This document shows, piece by piece, positions 23,236 through 34,948 of a stretch of 64,000 bases of DNA. How positions within the stretch are numbered: position 1 is the first letter of the stretch; each line of letters begins with the position of its first letter. The position numbers were made by a program, and so were the translations under genes. The stretch comes from Sporopachydermia quercuum (taxonomy: Eukaryota; Ascomycota; Sporopachydermiomycetes; Sporopachydermiales; Sporopachydermiaceae). The notes beneath the pieces were generated by a model. It was not told where the DNA came from. It ran no database searches and worked only from the letters and a program-made list of their open reading frames with translations. The DNA is taken from contig BCGN01000005.1 in NCBI GenBank assembly GCA_001599295.1, positions 1,421,631 to 1,485,630 on the forward strand, written 5' to 3'.

Positions 23236-25226
23236 AGATAAACGAAGTAATATCAGTATCAGACAATGGTGCTGCGACCTCTGCTCGAGGTAGAAGGACG
23301 CAAAATAGAAAACATGGACAAACATATATCAAGCTGTTTAATTTTCATGACCAAATACCAGTCACCATTGACTCAGATTCAGATGTTGAGATTGTTGCAG
23401 AGAAAACTATTGAAAAGAAATCTNTTTTGCGGGCATTCAGTTTAAAGTCAGATATTTCTTCTAAACCGTTAAAACTTCGTAGATTTGCATCTCATATTGG
23501 TTACAATTGGTCAAGGAAAAGCTCTATCAGCGCTCGTGAAACTGATGAAAGTGCAATGCTTACCGCCAGAGTCACCAGGTCTCCTTCATCTCCATCAACA
23601 ACTCCATCTGCTGCCTCCTCGACTTCTGTATCTGCATCTTCATTATTACCTTCGTCATTTGTTCCAGTATCAGCATCAACATCAGAATCAGCATCAGCAT
23701 CAAATACTGCATCAAATTTAGAATCAGCACTAACATCAAAGACACCATCTACGACTTTGGCAAACAAGACAACAGCAAATATATTTACAGAATATACCAA
23801 TGGCATCAGGAAAGCGAGATCAGAATCTCCAAAGCAAACTGTGGAACAGAATATTTACCCTTATCTCAGCGATTCTGATTTCGAAATGGACTTCTCAGAT
23901 GAAGAGAACAGCGTTGATCCAACAGAACAATTACGTAGAGTTGAAGCCAGAAAGGACTCAAGAACAATCAAAGACAAGAACACGATCGGTATTTGAAGAT
24001 GAAATAGTGAATGCCACATCAAATGATGAGTTCATCAACAGAAAAGTCGATACAACACACCTGTTGGATTCGGGACTTTTCTCTATTACATGTGCAACGC
24101 TTACGAACAAGGAAAGTATCGTGGACCACGAATTTACAATAATTTCGAACATACGAAGAAATCAGATGAAAAACCAACAGTTTGGCTTATTTCTATTGCC
24201 ATTCCTACTCGTTATGAGCAATATCAACTGTACGAAATTCTCCCCGGGCGGGTCGAAACAGAGTATAAACCAATTGAAGAAATTGGCCAAATTATGGAAC
24301 TGGTTGGCCGTTATTTTGTTCCTGAAGAGTACTGTAAACTGATATATGATCCATCTATGGGTGACTGTATTTATAGACGATTCAAACGCGCAGCACTCAC
24401 AGGAAAGCTGGATTTTGAAGCTGCTAAGAAAGCTATCAAGGAGTATAATGTTACTATACTAAATCTTCAACTCCAAGGGAAAATACTAAAGCATTTCAAA
24501 GAAAAGAATAAAAAACATAGAATTGAATTGTCTTTGATCACCCATTTAATTGATCAAGTGTATCAAAGAACAGTTTCTCCTGATTCTAAAATGCTCAATG
24601 ATTACGAGTCCTTTTCTGATGGTACTTATGGTGAACTGTCACCTAACTTNATCAGTAAGATTCTCCGTGGAGCTAAAATCGATTCTAGATCAATTGTCCT
24701 GGATTTGGGATCTGGTGTTGGTAATTTTGTTGTTCAGGCAGCTTTACAGATTGGTTGTGATTCATATGGATTTGAGATTATGAAAAAGCCATATAACTTA
24801 TCTTTAGAGCAAAAAAGAGAAATGATTGAACGAGCAAAACTATGGGGAATCAAACTGGGGAAAATCACTTTCTATAAAGGAGATTTCATTGAAGTGTCCG
24901 AAATTCCCGAAATAATCAAGAAAGCTGATTTGATTCTATGCAATAATCTCATGTTCAAACTTCAATTATCAGGGAAACTGTATTCATTGCTTGCTGGGGC
25001 GAAAGACGGTTGTAAGATTGTTACATTGAGACCATTTTCTACACAGAGGCATAAATTGACGTTGGAAGACTTCGAGAAAAACCAAGTAAATGCATTAGAT
25101 TTACTGCATGTGAAGAAAATACCTTTTGAAAGCGATAGTGTGAGCTGGACTGCTAATACTGGTGTTTATTATTTCAATACTGTCAACAGACAAAAGACAA
25201 TCGAGGAGCTGAAGTCAATGAAGTAG
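23236..25226 (+). CDS. DOT1: Histone H3-K79 methyltransferase Dot1, frame interrupted in N-terminal half
   Basis: Nuclear SAM-dependent methyltransferase for H3 lysine 79, acting in silencing and checkpoint control. The catalytic domain is intact at 24090-25226. The SAM motif DLGSGVGNFVVQAAL is followed by GFEIM, then by CNNLMF, where family members usually have NNF-F, and a closing SDSVSWTANTGVYYF. The N-terminal half is Ser/Thr-rich with acidic patches and runs in the same frame (23236-23996). Between 23996 and about 24090 that frame has several stops, while a neighbouring frame stays open (FEDEIVNATSNDEFINRK), so two compensating single-base shifts are likely. The true start is unresolved. 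A CTAAC followed by CCAG (acceptor ending 23235) suggests an upstream exon; an ATG at 23111 lies in another frame. Whether the breaks are real or assembly errors is unknown. Confidence 0.85.
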
Positions 25227-25599
25227 GGTACTTTAAAGCGACGTCTTCGATCTCATGAATCTCATTGATAGTTAATGCTTTCATTTTACTTGTACTATCA
25301 ACTGTCCTGAATTGTGTTGAAGAGACAGATAATTTTTTTCCTCTAAACATCCATATATATATATATATATATATCATTTAGGAATACGAATATCACTGAT
25401 ATTTAATTGCATTATCATAGAACATGTACTATTGATATACGATAGAAGACAACAGACGAAGAAATTTCTATATGTAAAAAGACCATTTATAATTTACAAT
25501 CAACAGAATATTTTTCTATAATCTACTGATAATATTTCTTTCTTTTCTTGCGGTTTCCATTTTTCTTCCTGAACTGATGATTGACTGCCTCTTTCTCGT
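25227..25599. other. Convergent DOT1/APT1 spacer
   Basis: 373 bases, AT-rich, containing the dinucleotide run listed separately. No gene is seen. Confidence 0.4.
25353..25374. repeat. (AT)11 microsatellite
   Basis: Eleven uninterrupted AT units in the convergent DOT1/APT1 spacer. Confidence 0.9.
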
Positions 25600-26160
25600 T
25601 CATTCATACTTTTCATCTTGTCCTGTCAAGAGAGTAAATACAGGAGCATCAAGCCTGTCTCTGCCCTTAAGGAAATCGAGCTCCATAATAAACAAATAAG
25701 CAAAAACTTCACTTCCAAGTTTCTTAACTAATTCACCGCCGGCAGCTGCTGATCCGCCAGTAGCAATGACATCATCGACAAATATAACATTGGATCCAGC
25801 AGAAATAGCATCAGCTTGCATTTCAAATACGTCCTTCCCGTATTCTTTTTCAAAAACAGCGCTCACAAGTTTTCCTGGGAGTTTTCCTGGTTTTCGAACG
25901 GGAACAAATCCTGCATTCAATTCAATTGCTAAAGCTGGTCCAAAGAGAAATCCTCTTGCTTCTGCAGCTACAACGTAATCGACCTTCCTATCAGGGTAGG
26001 TTTCTTTGATATGAAGAGCAAAAGCTTCAACCAGAGCTTTTGCTGAGATTGGGTCCTGAAAAATAGGGAGAATATCTTCGAAAAGAATACCTTCCTTAGG
26101 GAAATCAGGATATTGCCTGAGTTTTGATTTCAATAATGCTTTGTATTCCTTTAATGACAT
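25600..26160 (-). CDS. APT1: Adenine phosphoribosyltransferase
   Basis: Cytosolic purine-salvage enzyme making AMP from adenine and PRPP. The start is set at the ATG ending at 26160 (MSLKEYKALLKSKL), giving 186 residues against 187 in S. cerevisiae Apt1; the open frame extends 21 codons further upstream but that part is unlike the family. Visible signatures: the FPKEGILFEDILPIFQD substrate loop near the N-terminus, the AAEARGFLFGPALA block, and the PRPP-binding VIFVDDVIATGGSAAAG (about residues 120-136). Single exon, convergent with DOT1. Confidence 0.96.
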   Translation of the reverse strand: MSLKEYKALLKSKLRQYPDFPKEGILFEDILPIFQDPISAKALVEAFALHIKETYPDRKVDYVVAAEARGFLFGPALAIELNAGFVPVRKPGKLPGKLVSAVFEKEYGKDVFEMQADAISAGSNVIFVDDVIATGGSAAAGGELVKKLGSEVFAYLFIMELDFLKGRDRLDAPVFTLLTGQDEKYE

Positions 26161-26798
26161 TATATATGTTTGATAGTTCTGTGTTATCAAAAGGAGGAGA
26201 TTAATCTGATAATCTGCCGTCAAAAGTATTGAAATTGTGCTGTTGATGGAGCATGTGTGATATTAGAAGCTGATAAACTTATGAAGATTTTGAAGAAAGA
26301 ATAAATTGGAAATTAATAGTTGTTGACGGGTTTGAGCAAACAGATTGATTGCTTCATGGACGAAAAATTTACTAGCGCAAACGTGTATAATTAGGATGAG
26401 ACTTGAGGTTGGCAGCAAGCTGAGACGTGATGTTTAAAATAGGATGAGATGTGTAAGTAGGATTGTACGGAAGATATGGGAAGAAGCGGAGAAGAAAGCT
26501 GTGGTATTGATAGCATATGTACGGCGACATTTATTGTGGTACTTTTATAAACATGAATAGAAGAAAATAAAGCAATATNCTCAAAGAACTTAAGCTAAAT
26601 GTCAGTTCAATTCAATTGGCTGCTATAGTAAATCTGTCATAGGATAATACAGTATATGCTTACATAATCACTTAGCAGCTTGCCGTATATATCGTATACC
26701 AAATGATTCACTGCAGGCTTTACGAGCATTTCTTATCATTTGGTCATTTAAAACAGTTAAATCATGTATTCTCATCTAAAATAAGTATTCTTACTATA
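26161..26798. other. Spacer between APT1 and UNG1
   Basis: About 640 bases with the APT1 promoter and the UNG1 3' end. No gene is recognised. Confidence 0.4.
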
Positions 26799-28049
26799 CT
26801 AGCTACCTTTTCTCAGCTCTTCAACCTCTTTTAAAGGTTTTCCAGGGGTCAAACTCCAATTGATCAGACTTGAAGCTCCGTATGTTTTAAGAAGCCATTC
26901 ATTGGATTTACGGAAATGACCGCAAGTGAAAAATCCTCTTGATGCTGATAAAGGACTTGGATGCACTGATTTCAATATATACGTTTTAGGACTCTGGTAA
27001 CTTGTTAGTATAGTAAAACGATATAAACCAGCCTAGAACAGACTGTTACTGTTCTAACACCAGTAGAGTCTAATGTTGTGAAATTAAACTGTACTTACTC
27101 TCAATTTATCGGCTCGAGCAGCTGCCGGTTTACCCCATGCTAATATAACAACACCCTTAGGACTTTTTTCAACTACTTTCTTCAAAACCGCTTCGGTGAA
27201 ATTCTCCCAGCCGAATTTCGCTGCATGGCTGTTTGCCTGATGCGCTCGTACTGTGAGACATGAATTAAGCAACAACACCCCTTGTTCTGCCCAAGGAGTC
27301 AGTAATCCTGCGTTCTTGGTTGGCCTTACAAAATCCTTATAATCGTTCTGCAGTCCTTTGTATATATTCATTAACGAGGGAGGAGGAGGTGTTGGTGGTT
27401 TAACTGAAAATGCCAATCCATGGGCTTGATTGAAATTATGGTAGGGATCCTGTCCCAGGATTATTACTCGCACTTTGTCGAGGGGGATGAATCTCGACCA
27501 GGAGTATATATCTTCCTGGGGTGGGAAGATTGTTTGAGATTTGAATTCTTGAAGCAACTTTTCTTTCAGGTTTAAAAAGTATGGTTTTGTTAATTCGTGC
27601 TGTAGTGCTTCCAGCCAACTGTCGCCCATTGTCTCATATTCAAGCCTGAAGGATGTTAGTACTGGTTGAGATTTGATGAATGAAGACTAACATAAAAAGC
27701 AGCAATAAAGTAGAAGTTAAACAAAAACTCACAGTAGAAGTTCTTTTTTGGATTCTGGTAGTAATGAGAACCATTTTTCCTTATCAAACGACGATTTAGT
27801 AGTAGGCATGTTCATGCTCGATGTATTAGCCCCTACACTATATACACTACTTTTTTCTGCTACTTTTACAATAGAAACATCTTTTAGAGAATCCAGTGAT
27901 TTGATTGGAGCTTCATTGTTCTCATTTTCCTGCTCTTTGGCAGTAGATTTGTCCTTTTTTTCTAAAGGTTTGAAAAACGAAGTTATTGACCTTGTTTTAA
28001 CATTACGCGTCACTGGATCAACCAGTTTCCGTTTCACACCTGTAGACAT
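26799..28049 (-). CDS. UNG1: Uracil-DNA glycosylase, three exons
   Basis: Base-excision-repair enzyme removing uracil from nuclear and mitochondrial DNA. Exons on the minus strand: 28049-27733, 27645-27099 and 26993-26799, joining to 352 residues (359 in S. cerevisiae). Intron 1 (87 nt) has GTGAGT, TACTAAC and CAG. Intron 2 (105 nt) has GTAAGT, TACTAAC at 27010-27004 and CAG. Splicing restores the conserved [15 protein letters not shown] junction and appends the essential [14 protein letters not shown], which an unspliced reading would lose. Other signatures are [18 protein letters not shown] with the catalytic Asp, [10 protein letters not shown], and [14 protein letters not shown]. The N-terminus (SITSFFKPL) is a PCNA-binding PIP-like box without the usual Gln. 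Reading frame and exon phases agree exactly. Confidence 0.96.
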
Positions 28050-28806
28050 AGTAAAGAATGACTAAATGAATGACTGGTGAGCTCAAAATGAAAGTTTGGA
28101 AGAATTAGACGTTTCTGTTTATTTTAGAATGAAAAGTTTAGAACACAATGTAAAATAATACAGTGAAAGCAGAAATAATTTAGATAGGTTGAGGATGTCA
28201 CTCAGCAGGAGGTGAATAAGAAAGACGCGTTAGGAAGTTTGCTTTGGAAGAGCTCAAAAAGCTTGATGTAAATCACGTGACTAACTGAAGTTTTATAAAC
28301 CTTAAAGTTATTTCTGCAATCACATGATCTAGTACAAGATACTCCTTTTCTGTTGCTTAGAACCCAGCATTCACTCCCTGCTTTGTTAAAATCTGAAGAA
28401 TAACATGGCATCATAATCATTAATTCTATTGAACATTGAAATTAAATACAATCATTTATTTTATCTTATAGGACCCATAAAATAGGCTATCTCTGATTAT
28501 ATTAATCGTCACCTGACTTATTCTTGATTATTTTATTCTATGCTCTTCAAAAGAACATATCCACTATAATAATATGATTATAAATGTACATTCTAATTAA
28601 TAACATTGAGTTACTTTCGTCATTGGAACTCCTTATAAAATGCTATCTAGTTTGTTAAATCACCCAAATAACTGTCATGTTTATTCAAACAGTCGAAAGA
28701 AAACAAGTTCCCCTAGCTAGATAATCTCTCCCAAATGCACGCTTCACCACCTTGAATTCATATCATCGGAATTCTTACTATACCAAACCATAACATATCG
28801 TACTTC
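28050..28806. other. Spacer between UNG1 start and MED13 stop
   Basis: 757 bases. No gene is recognised. It contains the E-box listed separately, about 225 bp upstream of the UNG1 ATG. Confidence 0.4.
28273..28280. promoter_or_regulatory. Palindromic TCACGTGA (E-box) upstream of UNG1
   Basis: A perfect TCACGTGA about 225 bp upstream of the UNG1 ATG. With the preceding A it fits the Cbf1 consensus RTCACRTG. Regulation is inferred. Confidence 0.4.
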
Positions 28807-30575
28807 TCATTCAATATTCAAATGATTCAGCACCTGCAAACATTTAACCACCGCTAGAACATGCCATGGAATCAACCCATTACTGCTATTACCATTAGAC
28901 ACAACACCGGTATGAGCACCGATCGCTGCCAGGTGTCGATAATGTTTCAGAACGCTTTTTAACGTTTCCTGTACTACAGAATTCGCTTGCGGACCAGCAG
29001 GCGATTGGTTATACATTCCTGTCTCATTGTCGCCGATATGCCCTTTATTGCTGTTCCATATCGACAATACAGACACTTCCAAGCATTGGCATTCCTTCTG
29101 TTGAAACTGCTGACTGGTCAATCGGCTTACCTCCTCAATGTCTTCACTACTATTAGGGGACTCTAAAATAGACCTGATTAGATACCCTGNGATGATACTA
29201 ATACTTCTATTAGACACACTGATAGGCCCTTTATGAGGATTGATTACCCCATAACAACAGTCTTTCAAATCTACTATCTGCAAACTGGCCGGATCAGTCT
29301 CTTTCGTGCTTTTAGGTGAAGGGTTAGATAATATATCTGGAGACACTGAGGGCATTGATGATACAGATAGTATTGAGGGACCAGTACTATCCTTTTTAAC
29401 AGAATTTGATACTCCTAGGTTATTATAATTGAAACTGGTACTGTTACCTCCGTTCAATTTATCATTTGATACTCCTAATACTAAGCTTGGTTTCACTTCA
29501 GTGTATAAAAAGGTGACTTGAATTTCCCTGATGTCCGAATGACTGTTGTTGAATCCACTAGTGATGATATCTTGCCATAATGCCATTTCGTCTTCTTCAA
29601 TGGGTTCGATTTTAGCGATAGCAATATGCCAGGCAATATGCTTAGCTAACGTTTTCATTATAGACATAGTGGTATCCCATACAGTACAACAGATATCTTC
29701 AAACACTCTTGATCTTGTTCTTCCGGCAGGCAAAGGATTGCCTGGGCCAGACCCCAAGCCAACTCCCGGTCCTGGACTTGAATTTACTCCTGGTGTAATT
29801 CCAGTGCCTCCAGTGCCAGCTCCAGCTCCTGCCCCAATTCCGATGTTATCTTCACCAAATTTCACCATGCTCAATGCTTCTGTTTTACATACTCGTCCTA
29901 GAGAATCACTCCATGCGAAAACAACCCATTTCTTATCACTACTAAGACCATATGATAAGTGCATGAAAGATCCTTGCAATAACACCAATGGTGATACTTC
30001 TGGTGCCAATTCAAAGCGGACACCGCTTGGTATCTCTTTTGCTATTTTCATATATGGATACTTTCGGTCTACTCCACAGGTCTTCACACATCTTTCAAGN
30101 CCGGGGTAATCGTCATGTGTGGCATTAATACGGTTGATATCACTGTTGATACTATAGTCGTTGCTAATACCCAATGGGACTTTATCGTATAAACAACGGG
30201 CGAATTCAATCATTCTGCTTTGGCTAGGCATCATAATAGTGTTCAAGCTGGCAAAAAAACCAACTGGTATCAATTGAAAGATAATTCTAGCGTCCTTGGT
30301 TGCCAATAATGTGTTAGAACGTTCTAAGGACTTGTAGCAGCTGTCAATACTCTTCGCAAGGTCCCATAAATATGTTATACTGTTGAAAGGGCTTGAAACT
30401 AGTACTATTATACAGGGTGAAGTTTCAGATGAGGTGTTGGCAGTTTGACATAGTAGTTTTGTTACCTGTCTGAGGGTATGGTTGATAGAAGACATGACAG
30501 TATCTAAAGAGTCTGCATTGTTAGAGAACTGATAAGGCACCATACCGTCGGAGATGTCTATCAACGGTTCAGCAG

Positions 30576-30606
<31 letters not shown>

Positions 30607-33600
30607 CTGTTCGACTTGCTTTTTTGGCAGTTTCTGATTCCGCTTGGACTTAGAAACAGCGAATGCTTGCTGAGGGCCAATATTCCCTGCAGGAGCTCCA
30701 ATACCGCCAAAAGCAGCTTTATTGATTGGTGATGCCACAGGGGTACCACTAGATATTCCATGCTCCCCATTGGCACAGCTCTCAGTAGAAAATAGATCTG
30801 CTTTACCGAAATTACACAGTTGATAATGCGAAGTGAACCCTTCTAGGAAAGACCGGGTAGCTACTTCAACCCCTGGCGAATCTGGATACAGCTGGATCAA
30901 CCGAACATCCTTTGGACCATTCAATGGGCTGAATCCAAACAGTTTCCAAAGTTTAGTTGAATATATAGACGTTTTTAATATTTGGTCAGATCTTTTGATG
31001 TTAATGCATGGCTCTGGTATGGGGAAAATGAACGGTGATACTGACGATTGGCTGTTCGTAGNTATACCTGATACAAAGGATGGGGTGATAGAATTACCCA
31101 CTGTTGTAGATGATGTTCCGGGACCTCTGTGAGTTGCTGTTCCTGTTGCTGTACCTGTACCTGGAGTGGGTGTGTTCGGTTTGAGATTATTACTTGCGTT
31201 TGCCAGTTCAAAGATCTCTGCTGTTTCATTAAAAGTATGAGGAGAGTTATTGGTTTGAATAAATGGTGATGCCACTGTTTTGTTGTAAGCTGAAGTTCCG
31301 GGGTTTTTTAATCTGTCTGGTGTGCCTGTGGATCCCGTAGAAGGGGGATTTACAGTGCCTGAGTTCACACCCGGTGTTAATACTGTACCGGCATCTTTAA
31401 ACCTCAGAAACTCCTGTAATTCAAGCTGCAACGGAGCGGAAAACACTCTTTTCAGTGATTCAAACACTGTATCGTCAGGTATTTCATATGGGAATCTATT
31501 TAGCATTGGTGTTAACGTGCTGAAGAGGTCGTTGTCCCATATCAGCTGTTTGATGAAGAAGTTGACTGTGGATTGTAGTTCGTAGCTCTCTTTGAATAGA
31601 GTTTGTTTTTGGATTAGATAATCTTGACATAAGTGCTGAGACGGTGAATTTGGATATAAAATTAGTTTGATCCACATTGAGTTTTCCAGTAGTGAAGAGA
31701 CTGTGGCTGAGGATGAGGCTGAGGTAGCAGTTGGGGCAAAGGCAGTTGGAGTGTTTGGAGTTGGAGTTGGTGGCTCAACTAAAATGCGATTGGTTCCCGC
31801 GCCACTTTTACCAGTTTCGGACTTAGCTTTCTTCCGTTCCCCTGGCTCGGCTTCCGTAGATAGTTTACGTTTATTCTGGCTCAGCTTCCCGTTATTGTTT
31901 CCGCTATTTGGATTGTAATCGTCGTCTTCTGATTCCGAGTCATAGTAGTCCGAATTCGACATAGAAGCAGCTGTTAACAATGGAAATGATGTAATTGAAA
32001 CATTTCCTCTATTAGCAACGTTGCTTGTCCAAGGAAATGTTGATTTTGTTGCTATATTTGAACTATTGTCAGTACCGTTCCCAATAGTGCCAGTATTTGT
32101 ACTAGTATTGCTAGCATTGGCACTGGTGTTGGAAAGGCTCAAATTGGTACTACCATCTTCAGTCATGCTCTTACTAGTACCAGTTCCGTGTCCCTTTCCG
32201 TCATCATTTGATTCATTTCCATGTGTGATCCGGACATAGAATTTACCTCCTTCGGCATATTTGGCGTCCAGGCCCTTTTCAATTGCCGGAATAAAAGTAA
32301 TTGGTTCAAAAGATAAGTCTGAAGGTGATTTTGCCATATTGTTGTTGTTAATTGTTAGTTTATTGATAGGCAGTTGGTAAAGCATTGATGAGATATTGGT
32401 GGGGCCATCCGGAAGAGGAGACGGAGGATTAGTGTCCGCAATCAGAGCCTCCAAAGGAGGGACATGGTGCGATTCACGTGTCTGTTCAGTGGGCAGCTGT
32501 GGCTGAGAATTTCTCAACACGNAGTCAATGGAGTCACTGATTTCTTGTTTAGGCATAGGCAATGCGATTGAATTAGAGTTGACTGCTTCTGTCTCCTCTT
32601 TTGGCGAATTTTCTTCCTTAATTGGTAAGTGTAGGAAATTAGGTTCCGGCTTTTTTTCTTCTTTAGGTTCATCGAAAAAGTTGAAATCGGCTTCTGTAAC
32701 TTCATCTTCTACTTCTCCNAACAACTCTTCGTCTAAATTACCCCATTCGGGATTCATTTCGCTATCTTCGGCCATTGCTTCCGCTAGGTGACTGTTTTCG
32801 GTTGCAAGTGGGAGATTTTTATCTTTGGAAACAGTGCCTAATTGAAAATCAAGGTCTGCGGAGCGATTTTCTCTTTCGGTGCCGTCTGGGTCTTCAGATA
32901 GATGCTTATTATTACTATTAGCTATCATCTTTGCCGTATTCTCTGCCTCATTTTCCTCTTCTGCGGCTTCTGCTCCCCTTGTGGTAGCTTCAGCTACAAA
33001 NAATTCTATTGTGTCCAACAAATCAGGCAGTTGGAACCATGATAATTCACCTTTCATTTCCGAGTTAGGCCCTGCTGCCCCACCGTACGGAACCTTAATA
33101 TATATAAGCTCCAGAGGCCAAAGAATCAATCCTTGGGATAATCCTGTATTTGTATTCGGCCCCACTAGCCCAGTATGCCCCGCTTTGTTCTTTCCCGATT
33201 TAGAAGGCACAGAAACCGGAAACGGTGCGTCAGGAATAACTTTAACCCACTTACAGTTCAACGGAAGCTTCAATCCCGTCGCAAGTTCCAAAGTGAAGAA
33301 AAAGACGCGGGGATTCTTTGGTGGAGTAGCTAAAGCACTTTCTATGGTATCCCCCGCTAGTTTCGCTGTTATTCCCGAAGGAGCCAGGAATAATTTATAC
33401 TCCTGGGGTAAATTTGGTCCTGAGGGGTACCCCGCATGCCCCGCCGAGTACAAATTGTCGAATATATCAGGAGACGTGGCATCGAGAAAGGAAGGTGGTG
33501 ATTGCGGGGTCAACGCGTCAACGCTATTCATTGGTTTTACTGCCGGTATAGACGGGTCGGAGTTACCGAAGGTGGAATTGAAGTCAGAATCAGACGGTAC

Positions 33601-34948
33601 CAATTTGGGNATCATAAGCTCGCTTAGTTTGATATAATTGGAATTTGTCACTGCCATTGATAGTAATAAATCTCCCGCTGAGTTTAGAACTGGATTTGCT
33701 AATAGAAGCTTATTGGCATTAGGTAGGAAGCATACACCAGAAAACGGCAAGTAGGCCGCCCTAATTGGTGAATTTAAACCTATATTATTGGCNTTATGAC
33801 CATTACTTCCCAATCCAGTATGTTCCTTTCCTAACGAGGAGTGCTTAGACAAGTTGAAGTAAATTAGTGTTTTTAGTGCCTTCATTAGCGCGTAATAACT
33901 TACCGGTAAGCTCTGATCTTTCCTANTTGGGCCAATCCCATTCCCTGAAACGGAGGTTACGCCTCCGGGTATATTTCCGGTATCTGATCCGCTTACATTG
34001 CCGTTTCCGGAACCATTATTTCCCGTTGTAGACCCTCCATTTATCCCATTTGTCATTATACTTGGTAATAGCACTCCCGAATGCGTTTCTTGCAACTTGA
34101 ACTTACTATTCGGCTGTGGTGCAAGGATGCTTTCCCTTTGTGAGAATGTAAATGTCCATAGTTGGTTATTCAGACATGTGGCCAAAACTCGGTTATTTTC
34201 CAATCTGAGTAATAGTTCCGCTTCCATGAGAGTGTTTTTACCGTTTTCGGGTGAAATATTGATGAACACGCTGTACCGGATTTGGTTCAGATGGGCCTAA
34301 ATTAGGAGATGAGGTTAGTGGGGCCAGTTCAGAATGAGGAGGAAAAGTGGAAAGAAAGAGAGGTAAGAGTAAGGTTTGATAGATGACGATGCATAGACAG
34401 CGTTCCTTTCCACGCTGATTCCCTATTGTTTCCGTAGGGTTCCGAAGCATCCCAAACAACCCAAGCACTAATACTCTACCGATAGGCCGTTACCAATTAA
34501 GTATTTATAGAGCCTAATATCAATCTGTAGCTGTGGATTAGCAATTGAGACTAATATGCTAAGTGTTGGGCTACAACAAGCGAAAAACGCANTACAATTA
34601 GGAAGAAAAGGCGGAACTGATATCGGGAAGGCACATAAGAGAAGGCAAATAAGCCGAATACAGCTGTCAAACGTCTTAATTTGATCAATTCATCTGATCT
34701 TCCTTCCGCTTGCAATACTTAACCCTGCTCCTTAGCCGACGGTGGAAGAAACAACGAAAATAACGCATTCGCTAATTGTACTATGTGATTTCAATATCAA
34801 TCACAAAATACCATCAGTTTCATCTTCTCCTTCTTGTATCTTTTCTTTTATTTCCTCTCTTTACTTATCTTGCAAACAAATCGAATATCCAAGAAATACT
34901 TACCAATTTATAGACATTCGTGCATAAATTTTCAACATTAAGACTCAT
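28807..34948 (-). CDS. SSN2: Mediator kinase-module subunit 13, two exons
   Basis: Med13/Ssn2/Srb9 links the Cdk8 kinase module to core Mediator and represses or tunes RNA polymerase II transcription. Exon 1 is 34948-34904 (15 codons, MSLNVENLCTNVYKL). A 607-nt intron (GTAAGT donor at 34903, CACTAAC branch, TTTAG acceptor) follows, and exon 2 is 34296-28807. The join restores the family N-terminus VYKLAHLNQIRY and VFINIS; without it the frame would begin at a GTG. Total 1,844 residues, longer than S. cerevisiae (1,420) because of Ser/Thr/Asn/Gly-rich insertions. Signatures include the N-terminal YYALMKALK and FLAPSGI stretches, the SIYSTKLWKLFGF mid region, FQLIPVGFFASL, HLSYGLSSDKKWVVFAWSDS and the terminal LIPWHVLAVVKCL. 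An acidic central linker and a poly-Gln tract are present. Several N bases fall inside. Confidence 0.95.
30577..30611 (-). repeat. CAG/CAA poly-glutamine tract in MED13
   Basis: About twelve consecutive Gln codons, mixed CAG and CAA, in the disordered middle of Med13. Med13 of other yeasts also carries Gln runs. Length variation between strains is likely. Confidence 0.85.

Noticed and set aside
23989-24041. Short intron to explain the DOT1 frame break
   Set aside because: GTATTT to CAG is 53 nt, lacks a branch point and does not restore the downstream frame.
28273-28280. Centromere CDEI element
   Set aside because: The motif alone is an E-box; no CDEII/CDEIII-like structure follows, and point centromeres are restricted to Saccharomycetaceae.
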